DNA of 64,000 nucleotides from Nepenthes gracilis (Eukaryota; Streptophyta; Magnoliopsida; Caryophyllales; Nepenthaceae). The stretch is from assembly GCA_033239525.1 (NCBI GenBank), contig BSYO01000014.1:5808536-5872535 (forward strand). Reading direction: 5' to 3'. Shown here piece by piece: positions 20,655 to 29,081 of this stretch. Numbering within the stretch: the first letter of the stretch is position 1; each line of letters begins with the position of its first letter. The notes beneath the pieces are model-generated. The model did no database searches. It was not told the origin of the DNA and was given only the letters and a program-made list of their open reading frames with translations. The position numbers and the translations under genes were made by a program.

Positions 20655-23192
20655 ATGGCCGTCTCCAACGCCGGCATGGCCGGCTCCCAGCTGGCGCCGC
20701 TATCCCTCCCCAAGGCTTCCTCTCTTTCTCCATCCTCCATCCTCTCATCGCCGTCATCAGCTTCGATTGCTGCTGCTGCTCTCTCACCCAGGCCCCCTTT
20801 GCTGGTGAATGGCTCACTTCCAGATTTCCTTCCGGCTTCCTCCTTCCCGGCGTTGCCGAGGGGCTCCCAGTCCCCTTCCCATGGGCCCGATGCCTCCTTC
20901 CTTGCGGGTGTGAAGTCGGCTTCCTCTTCACTCGTTGGGGCCGGCTCGGATCGTCCACTCTCAAATATGGAAGCTAAAGTTGCTGGTGCAGCTTCGAACG
21001 TAAACGCGGTCAAGACCTACTCTTCGCATACCACCTCAGGTGCGGCCCCTTCTTTGCCTCCGTCCTCCTGGATGAATACTGTCCAGAATAATGCCATTAA
21101 CTCATGTTCTCCCCTCAAATTTTTCCCCCTCAATCTTTTGACGGGGAAGTCGTCTCAATTTCCCCCTACTGAGGTAATCCAGCAAAGCAGGGTGTTCTGG
21201 GGAGCAACACTGGTGGGTTATTTCCGCGATATTCCTCCTCATTTCTTGGCGGTTAACACTATTGCTCGCAAAATTTGGGCTAGATTTGGCATCACTCATG
21301 TTGCTGGGAACGACTCAAGATTCTTTTTCTTCTGTTTTGCCTCTGAATCACAGCTCAACCACTGTCTGTCAAAAGGCCCCTGGACTATTGGGAAAAAACC
21401 TATTTACCTTAAATGGTGGCAACCGGGGATGGAACTGTCAAAAGACTCTCACCAAACGTTCCCCATTTGGATCACCCTGTTCAATATCCCGGTTGAATAC
21501 TGGACCCCCTTGGGTTTATGCTGGATTGCTAGCGGGGTTGGTAAACCCCTTCTTCTTGATCGAAGCACTGCTCGTATGGAGCGATTACATTACGCAAGGA
21601 TTTGTGTTGAGGTGGGAATAAATGAGCCTCTCCCGTCAAAAATCATGGTTAAACTTGTGTTTCTGATTCGGTTTTGCCTGTCGAGATTGTGGCTAATCAG
21701 TGGAGGACTGGGAATTAGGTCTACGGACGTCCTGCATCCCCTAAAAGCTTCCGGAAGGTTTTGCTCGCCAGCAAAAAATCGCCACATTGAATTTGTCCTC
21801 TCGAAGTCTCCTCGGTGTACCGGGCGATACTTTGCTATTGAACATATGGATGCTGAGGCCAAGCATGAGGTGCCTGTGGTCAGAGAGCTGCCTGCTGACT
21901 CAGCCGGGGAGTCTCTCGAGCCAGTGATACCCCTCTCTCCCCCTGCTTTAAACAAGGATGTGGATGAGAGGCTTGGATTGGAAGATATTGTCTCTAACAA
22001 CTCTTTCATGATTCTTCGTGACTTAGAGACCAGTGGGGTGAATGACCCTCCTGAACAAGTGGCCTTAATCACAAAAAATGGAATCCCTTCTAAGACGGAT
22101 TCCCAAGGTGATCCTCTGTCTGACTCTAGTCCTATATCACTGTTGCCTTTGGACCCAATTGCACTGCCGGACTCCTCATTTGCTTGTGTGGAGGAGTCCC
22201 AGTTGGTCACTTCCTCTCAGCCCTCCGATGTAAAGGCAGTTGCTTCTTGTGTGGATGATGCCCTGAGTTATGTGGATCATGGATTGGTCTCCAATCCTTC
22301 TAAATCGGAGTCTGTGCCAGGTGTGCCTATCCTGGATGTGTACGTGCGGGATCAGCTTGAACGATATTCAAGTGAGGCTCATCCTGCTGAGTTATTCCTA
22401 AATTCTGGGGTCGATGATACTACCCCTGAATCAATCATGAGGATCACCCGAAAGTACTCCCTTGATGATGAACCTAACATTGTGGCCACGAGGGATTTTT
22501 TGGCTGAAGGCCATCTGGGAAAGGATCAGATTGCCATTCAAGAAGACCTGACCCCGGCCACCTTGTCTTGATGTGGGGTTGTGGAAGATAATGCAACAGT
22601 GGCTATATGCCTTGCTGATAACCCTGCCCAGCCCCCTATAGTGTTGGAGGCAGCTGAAGTTTATTCCGATCCACTGTCCCTTGGCATCAAAATGTTGATT
22701 ATGGATAATAAGTTTTGGCTTTCTCTAGATGCCCTCACACCGGTTCACAGAAATTTGGTTTTACTCTTTTTAGATAAATGTTGGTGCAATTTATCAGACC
22801 AAACTAGGGATGAGTTCAAATCATCCTTTCCACTTGAGGGGGCAAATCTTCTTAGCTCTGTGGTTGCTCCTTTTGAAGCCCTCCGGTTATCAATACTTGC
22901 TCACCCAAACATTGATTCTTTAATTCTGGAAGAGAAGTAGATTATTTTTTATTTTTTAAGCTCTTTACTAAACTCGATATCGGTTTCTCTTCTTGATCCC
23001 TTTCGCAATTTGGATGATTTAGTGGCGGGACTCCACAATTTCTACTCATCTAATTTGGAAGGGCGTCGGGAGTTGGAGTTGCAATCCTCACAAGCCTATG
23101 TTGTTCAAAGTGGTATTTGGAGCCAATTCAAATCCAGAAAGAAGCAGAAAAAAGCCACTAAGATCCCAAATGGACCTCCTGGCAAGAGTTGA
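20655..23192 (+). CDS. ORF1 of H3: gag-like protein with a novel C-terminal region
   Basis: The start ATG at 20655 lies in the GC-rich leader; the first ~140 residues are Ser/Pro/Ala-rich. The DUF4283-type core follows (FWGATLVGYFRDIPPHFLAVN, KIWARFGITHVAGND, LSKGPWTIGKKP, FPIWITLFNIPVEYWTPLG, WIASGVGKPL, ERLHYARICVEVG), roughly residues 180-330. Where a CCHC knuckle is expected there is none, and a local frame shift is likely near 21650 (VEIVANQWR is in another frame). A long acidic Ser/Asp/Pro linker follows. The C-terminal region carries LFLDKCWCNLSDQTRDEF, EALRLSILAHPNIDSL and NLDDLVAGLHNFY, with a basic end (SRKKQKKATK). Two in-frame stops interrupt it (TGA at 22569, TAG at 22938); H1 reads through at the second (Gln). 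Confidence 0.7.
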
Positions 23193-24200
23193 TATGCTCC
23201 TCCGATCCGGGAGAGTCTTGCCGCTTTCTTGAATGCACGATTAATGTCGGCGATTCCTTTTGTCCCTATTGATATCGCTGCCCATAGTGATTTTCTTGAG
23301 CTTGTTTAGCATATGGGTTGCTCTGTTGTGATACTACCGGAGGTGTGGCCTCAGCCAAGGTTAAGAATGCGAATGAGCCCACCGGGAATGACCCAGTCCA
23401 TTCTGGCGATGCACATTTGCTGAATGGAAGTTGCTCGAATTTGTTTTGGTGGTGGGTTCCATGCCCGATCTTGATGAGATCTTGATCTTTGGTGTCATGA
23501 TGTTGTGGTTCATTTGCAAAATTGCCTAGGTGTCTATACAATGTTATCTGCATTCACATTGTTTTTGTTGTTGGGACCTTCTACCTCGGTGCCTTTGTAT
23601 TTGACTGCTACTAGGCTGCTAAAAGCTTTGCTAATGTGGCTGCGAACATACTGAGTGGGTTCTTGCGGCCGAGATTGGGCTTGGTGGCAACTAGCTAATT
23701 GTGGAGGTCTAGTTGTAGTCTTTGTAATGTCTTTCGATGGTCTTGTGTTGCAGATTACATAACATGTGGGCATTTCTTTGTATTGCATATTGCAATGCTG
23801 TAATCGTATGGAGCTTATATCGGCCGATCTTTTGAAGAATAATGATACTTTGATCGGCTGTCCTTCCTGTATTGGATTCGGATTGTTAACTGGGCTGGGA
23901 TATCTTCTTAGTGCAATGGTAGTTGGCTATATCTCAAAACCATGGCTGAAATCTCACTAATGTGATCCTTTGGGCTGGAACTTTCTGCGTGCATTGAGTG
24001 GCGCTGAAGTTAGTTGGCTCTGCCTACTTTGTGTTGAGAATGTTGCGACTGCCGGCAGTTGCAGCTGGATGAAGGGGCTTGCAAGTAACCGTAGTCATGG
24101 ATGAGTTGTTAGTGGAACCTGCTGTGACGGCTTGCTGCTCAACACATAACAATTCTTGGCCTCCTAGAGGTCTCTTTTTTTTTCTTCTGGTGTCATTTAA
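23193..24200 (+). other. 3' UTR of H3
   Basis: Noncoding. Unlike H2, it has no CGGAGTG array. It shares the TTGCTG/GGCTG-rich composition seen in N3, N4 and N5. No ORF is supported. Confidence 0.6.
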
Positions 24201-24333
24201 TGTACCATGCTGCTTGGGGTATGCCCTAGCATTTTATGCCTTATCTCCAAGTCAAAATACTTGGAAGTAATGCATAGTTTGTATTAATTTTTTATCCTAT
24301 TAATCCAAATTCACGTACTTACCAAAAAAAAAA

Positions 24334-25029
24334 AGAAGTGGAGTCCGGATGCAGCTATGAATCGATCGATCCTCTTGAAGACCGCATTGCGATTTCAGGC
24401 CATTCTTCATCTCAGCAGACCTCATGGAAGATTCTAATCCAGTATCGATAATGGGAACCTCCGCCAGAGAATCTGGAAGGCATGTGCCATCATGAAGTGA
24501 TTCAACCTTAGCTAACTCCTGAAGAACTCCAAAGGAATTGGAAGTATCAAATACCTTATGGCCTGACTCGCCAGAAGAAAAAGGGGCACCATCCTGGCTA
24601 TTGAGCAAAGTATTCAACACCGGGCAAGACCGGACCTGGTTATGGTTATTGCCCACCTCCTTGGGGACCCACTTTTTTTTGGAAGATGGAGCCTTAGCCC
24701 AACATCACCAGACTTGGTTTGCTTTAGCTGTCTCCATTGGTAATCGACTTAATTTCAACGAATGGATCATCAGGAGTGCTCATCATGGCATCAGTAACGG
24801 ACTTTCACCCAGTCGTAAGTGTGCATCAACCCCCACTTCTACACGACCCTAGCAAACCCCATTCTTTCAAGCCTCTCGGTAGTCGGATCTAACCAAATTG
24901 GCTTCCCCTACGCATCGGCAATCCAGCTCAGTCCAAGTGGAGTCCATAATTCAACAGGGACTCCAGTCAGCGTCACCCAGTTGGGGAATGATTTGTGCTC
25001 CTCTTTGGACAACAACATCCCCGGTTAAA
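24334..25029 (-). pseudogene. LINE-B ORF1, middle part
   Basis: The minus strand encodes, from 25029 leftward, GMLLSKEEHKSFPNWVTLTG, PVELWTPLGLSWIAD, IWLDPTTERLERMGFA, then after decay IRxNxVDYQWRQLKQT and NTLLNSQDGAPFSSGESGHK, VLQELAKVESLHDGTCLPDS and LESSMRSAEMKNGLKSQCGL. The order matches ORF1 of LINE-E (45788-46624). There is no CCHC knuckle after YQWRQLK; a basic stretch stands there instead. LINE-B ends here by 5' truncation. Confidence 0.8.
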
Positions 25030-25841
25030 TTTCACACGAGGAGGACGAAGAAGATAGTAAGTTGATCGGGTCGTAAATTTCCCATCTTTATTAGCCTTCC
25101 ATTTGATAGAGTTTTTAAGAGAGGGATCAGGGGGATAATTGGGCATATTCTCAATTAATTTGGACACTTTGATATCAAACTGATTGGGCCAAATCCATTG
25201 GTTGTGCCTAATTATAGCCTTGACCTTAGAATCCCAATGCAATCTGGTAACCGTTCTAATCTGGTCGGATATGCATTTATTAAGAGGCCCTAGGGGATGC
25301 CAGTTGTCAAGCCAGAGGAAAGTGTTCGAGCCATCATGAATAGAGGGGACAATCTGAAGGCGCATCACAGGGCAGAGCTTCATAATTTTCTTCCAGCTCC
25401 AAGATGCTGAAGTAGGGACTTTTAGAGTTCAAACACATCGATCCTTAATGCGATTAGCATGGATCCAAAGAGACCAAATCGATTCCGTATCTTTGGAAAT
25501 AATGTGCCATAGCAGTTTATAGATATGCACTTTATTTTGGGTTAGAAGATTTTTGATTTCCAGGCCTCCTTCAGACTTAGGATAGCAAATATCCTCCCAA
25601 GCAATCTTAGATGACGAATTACCCTCATTATTTCCATGCCAAAGGAATTTCCTATTGCTTTTTTCAATCGTTTTGAGCACAAAGCTTGGCAGAATAAAAA
25701 TGGAGCTCCAGTACGTATGAATGGATGTGAGAATGGAGGAAATAAGCTGGAGGCGCCCCCCAAAGGACAACCATCTATTCTTCCAAGATGCTATGCGCTT
25801 GGAAACTTTTTCAAGAAGGGGTTTAGTCTGAAGTCGTAAGC
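25030..25841 (-). pseudogene. LINE-A ORF2, post-RT region
   Basis: The minus strand encodes WKNRWLSFGGRLQLISSILT, FILPSFVLKTIEKSNRKFLW, KIAWEDICYPKSEGGLEIKN, KVHIYKLLWHIISKDTESIW, then GSNTFLWLDNWHPLGPLNK and the start of the zf-RVT region. Frames break near 25385 and 25430. The left neighbour is LINE-B, the right N9. Confidence 0.85.
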
Positions 25842-26350
25842 TTTTTTTTTGGTAAGTAAGTATTTTGGATTGATGGGAGGAAAAAATTACAAAAATAATG
25901 TTTTATCTCCAAGTATTTTGACTTAGATTTAAAACATGAAGAGCTAGGGCATACCCCGAGCAAACGGTACATCATATAATACATAAAATGCCTCTAAGAG
26001 GACAACGATCTACAGCCACCCATAATAAATATGCAACACCATTGCAAGACAGTCAAAAGGTTGCAACAGCATCAGCAGCACAAAAAAAAAAAAAAAACCA
26101 CAGCTATTTCAAATAGAAGCACACCAAACCAAGGGCAAAAATAAAGCCGGATTAACACCCAGCCAAAACCAATAGCAGATCCATGCCTACATCTCAGCCA
26201 AAGGCAGCGCATCACTCGACTGCAGCATCCATCCATTGCAATGACAGAGGCAGGAGCAGCAACAGCTTCGGCAGTATGGAAGGGAACATTAGAACAGCCC
26301 TCCCATGTAGATTTTACAACCCATATGGCTATAACTGCTTTCAACAGCCG
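25842..26350 (-). mobile_element. N9: 509-bp noncoding insertion with perfect 16-bp target duplication
   Basis: GTCTGAAGTCGTAAGC occurs at 25826-25841 and 26351-26366. The T-run is at 25842-25850 with an inverted T2 hairpin. The body is nearly identical (roughly nine bases in ten by eye) to the LINE-F 3' UTR at 49914-50415, including an internal A-run (26082-26097). It is thus a 5'-truncated copy of the LINE-F subfamily. Confidence 0.9.
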
Positions 26351-26366
26351 GTCTGAAGTCGTAAGC

Positions 26367-26850
26367 CGCGAGGTCATAAGTGGTATCCCCAAGTAATGAA
26401 CTTGGAGCTTACCCGCTTTAAATCCCATGATGCTCAGAATTGATTGATTCAATGAAGGGTACCCTGAACAGATGAAGATCTTGCTTTTACTGTTGTTGGC
26501 TGAGAGCACAGATTGTAGTGTGAATTCTTCAAGGAAACTATGCAGGGTCCGAATAGAATTTTCATTGGATCTAGAAAACAAGAGCAAGTCATCCGCAAAG
26601 GCAAGCATAACTGTCCTAGTGTCGGCACATTTCCAGTGAAATTGAAACATCGCATTACGACGGGCTTTCACCTCAATAAAGCCGTTAAAAACATCCATGG
26701 CAAGGACGAATAAGTAGGGCGAAAGGGGGTCACCCTGGCGAAGACCCTTGCCCCCTTTAAAAAACCCCACCGATTTGCCATTGATATTTAGAGAAAAGGA
26801 GGTGGTTGTGATACATTGCTGAATATAGATGATCGAAGCTTTTGCGTGGG
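26367..26850 (-). pseudogene. LINE-A ORF2, reverse transcriptase core
   Basis: The minus strand encodes SLNINGKSVGFFKGGKGLRQ, QGDPLSPYLFVLAMDVFNG, VMLAFADDLLLFSRSNE with both catalytic aspartates, EEFTLQSVLSANNSKSKIF and LQVHYLGIPLMTSRL. It ends on the right at about 26830, where related RTs would continue with the WIKQC segment. LINE-C begins just beyond. Confidence 0.88.
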
Positions 26851-26861
26851 TATGAGTCTAG

Positions 26862-26885
26862 AGAGAGAAGCTCTCCCTTCTCTCT
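26862..26885 (+). promoter_or_regulatory. 5'-end GA/CT hairpin of LINE-C
   Basis: AGAGAGAAG (26862-26870) pairs with CTTCTCTCT (26877-26885). The sequence is identical in H6 on the other strand. It lies ~65 bp upstream of the ORF1 start, which sits in GGCGCCCATGGCGCC. Confidence 0.6.
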
Positions 26886-26950
26886 AACTTTCAAATTTTG
26901 AATTCGTTTTCTTGCTTTGTCCTGCCTTTCCCGGCTCTCTGCCGGCGCCC

Positions 26951-29081
26951 ATGGCGCCTGTGCTCAAGCCCATCCCTGTCTCCCCTCCAAAAGCAACCCT
27001 CTCCTCTCCTCTCTCCTCTCCTCCTAATGCCGCTTCCCCTCCAAGGTCTCCTTGCCTTTCCTCCCCTCCTCTGATAAAATTCCCTCCATTCTCACGCCGT
27101 CTTGGCCGCTGGTGTTCTTCATCTCCTCCCTCCGTTAGCGCCCACCTTTCTGACTCCGACTTCCCCTCTATCCGAGCATCCTGTTCCATCCCTCCTAAAT
27201 CCCGTCGCCTCGTTGCTGCTGTTCCTCCTTCTGCTCGTGGCCAGAATGCTCTCCCTCCCACCTCGTCTCCCCCAACTTTTTGATCTTCTTATACTTCCGA
27301 TCATTTCTGTTACGAGCTTCCCAAATCCTATTCCAGGGTGGGTGGCTCCCCCAGTGAGCAGGTCTCGTTGTCCTCTCAATCCGGGATCCCAACTTGCGTG
27401 GTCTGTGAGCTTGGGCCGCTTGGTCCCGTCCCTACCGTAGCACTTTCTCTCCCTGGTGTTTTGGGCTCCCCAAGTTCTTGTGATTGTGAGGTTGGTGCCT
27501 TGCCTCGGCCTGGGACTCACTTCCCCTGCCAGGCCCCTGAGACTCCGTCTGTTGGCCTGCCAGGTGTGTTAATCAATCCGGCCTGCTCTTCTGCCTCCTC
27601 GCTTGGGGATTCGGGGCTACATAGCATTATTGCCCCCCAGGTCGACGCCCAGATTCAGAATGGAGATGATCTGGGATGCCCCTGTGATCAGCCGGATGCT
27701 ATTGTCATTCCCAGCGGTTCTCCTGCTCCAGCCAGTTCTCTGGTTGCCGCCGATCGCCCTCTGTGGCCCTCTGTGGTGAAGCATAACTCCCCTGGTGGTA
27801 AGTCCTCCTTTAAATTCTTCCCCCTTAATGTGTCTGATGTGGAGAACTCTATCCTGTCCCCCCCATCCGATGTCATTTTGTAGGGTGAGAATTTGTGGGG
27901 TACTACCCTTGTTGGTTACTTTGATGGCACTCCCCTTTACTTCAATGTTGTGAATAACATTTCAAAGAAGGTCTGGGCTTGTTTCGATCTTATTCATGTG
28001 GCTGGAAATGAGCAGGGATTATTCTTTTTCCATTTTTCTTTAGTTAAAATGCTTCATAAATGTATGGCTAGTGGCCCTTGATCTTTTAGAGGCATGCCCC
28101 TTTTCCTTAAGAAATGGGAACCCAGAATGGTTCTTTCCAAGGAAGAACACAAATCCTACCCCACGTGGATTACTCTGACTGGGGTTCCTGTAGAATACTG
28201 GACCCCCCCGGGTTTGAGTTGGATTGCTAGTGCCGTTGGAAAACCCATACTATTAGACCCGTTACTGAACGGTTTGAACGCATGGGCTTTGCTCGAGTTT
28301 GTGTTGAAGTGGAAGTGGGTGCTCATCTGCCTGACTCAGTAAAAGTCTAGTCAGGTTGCCACCTCGAGAATCCTGTCTGCCCTTTCGTTGAAATTAACAT
28401 TGCGTATCAACAGAAACCACGACGTCATAGCCCCCCTCGGAAGCTTGGCATTGTGGCCTCCCTCCAAAGTCGTCGGGGGAGTTTAAGGTGGTTGGGAAAA
28501 TCCGGGCGAATCCTACCTCCTCTCCGCCTAACCCCTCGAATCCTATGGAGACCCCTGAAGTAGAGGTCCCCCCTTTTGTGGGCCCCGCTCGTAAGGATAT
28601 TTCGACTGCTAACTCCTTTAGCATTCTTCAGGAGCCCTCTCCCAAGGGACATTAGAGTGTGGTCAACAAGATGCCCCCTTCCTATGACCCTGGGTTAATC
28701 CCTCCCTGTGAGTATCTGTCTAGAGTGTCCCTGAATGGACATGGAAGGCAGAAGACTCTTGATAAAAACCCCCCCGTTTCTAAATCCCAGTTGCCTTGTA
28801 TAGGATCCAAGTCTTTTGTGGACGAGGACCCAGCTCGAGTTTCTGGTGACTTTGGACCAAACAAGGACCTTGACCTGATGGCTACTGATTCTCTATCCCC
28901 ATCCATATCAGATGCTGCGCTTCTTACTAGCCCAAACACTCAACTGAGTCCTGTCCCCATCTCTGATGTTAATGACTCTAGCCATTCTAACCTTAAGTCA
29001 AAAAGTAGAAGCCGTGAAAAGCGCGAGAATTCCCGGGGGCCTAAAAAGTCTTCCCCCCTTTCGTTATTCCCAAATGAATAA
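26951..29081 (+). pseudogene. ORF1 of LINE-C (gag-like)
   Basis: The start ATG at 26951 is within GGCGCCCATGGCGCC; a Pro/Ser-rich leader follows. A frame break occurs before 27338. The core then runs through SVVKHNSPGGKSSFKFFPLN, TTLVGYFDGTPLYFNVVNNI, WACFDLIHVAGNEQG, FLKKWEPRMVLSKEEHKSYP, WITLTGVPVEYWTPPGLSWI and SAVGKPILL, with stops at 27883 and 28081 and a break after 28342. No CCHC knuckle is seen; sequence after VEINIAYQQK is basic. The C-terminal tail (28659-29081) is Ser/Pro/Asp-rich and ends SPLSLFPNE. The stop overlaps the ORF2 start in ATGAATAA. Confidence 0.85.

Larger units (their letters stand above)
20523..24333 (+). mobile_element. H3: 3.8-kb ORF1-only half-LINE, best preserved copy
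   Basis: It is flanked by a perfect 14-bp duplication AGAAGTGGAGTCCG (20509-20522 and 24334-24347). The 5' end has the GA/CT hairpin (20564-20591). One frame from 20655 to 23192 encodes ORF1 with only two in-frame stops. About 1 kb of noncoding 3' UTR follows (23193-24200), then a T2 tail (TGCTTGGGGTATGCCC near 24212, hairpin near 24237-24264, poly(A) 24324-24334). No ORF2 sequence exists between the two duplications. It interrupts LINE-B ORF1. It is the clearest evidence that an ORF1-only element moves as a unit. Confidence 0.9.
8819..25029 (-). mobile_element. LINE-B: L1-type LINE with ORF1 and ORF2, split by four insertions
   Basis: The inverted poly(A) end is at 8819, and the 5' truncation lies in ORF1 at 25029. 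The flanks share TTTCACAC (8811-8818 and 25030-25037), and LINE-A reads on across the insertion. Order on the minus strand: 3' UTR 8819-9780; ORF2 9781-11018, 12573-13116, 16900-18730 and its first codons near 20296-20307; ORF1 end 20301-20522 and 24334-25029. Removing N7, H1, H2 and H3 leaves a collinear LINE of about 5.5 kb. Several frameshifts and stops show it is dead. Confidence 0.85.
2073..26855 (-). mobile_element. LINE-A: L1-type LINE, 5' truncated, split by nested insertions
   Basis: The T-run at 2073-2081 followed by ggtaagtaa is the inverted poly(A) end. Going rightward on the minus strand the element reads: 3' tail (2073-2242), 3' UTR (2933-3923), ORF2 pieces at 3924-4134, 6719-6810, 8633-8818, 25030-25841 and 26367-26850, the last reaching only into the RT domain. 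The pieces are collinear and separated by insertions N3, N4, N5, LINE-B and N9, most with readable target duplications. ORF1, the endonuclease and the first part of RT are absent: either the copy is 5' truncated or LINE-C removed or displaced the rest. No duplication partner for the left flank was found. Confidence 0.8.

Noticed and set aside
20655..24333. H3 as a mere deletion product of a normal LINE
   Set aside because: A simple deletion is hard to reconcile with H1 having the same structure and its own target duplication, but a genome search is needed to be sure.
26912..27520. Separate antisense genes near the LINE-C 5' end
   Set aside because: These are shadows of the GC-rich, Pro/Ser-coding ORF1 leader on the plus strand.
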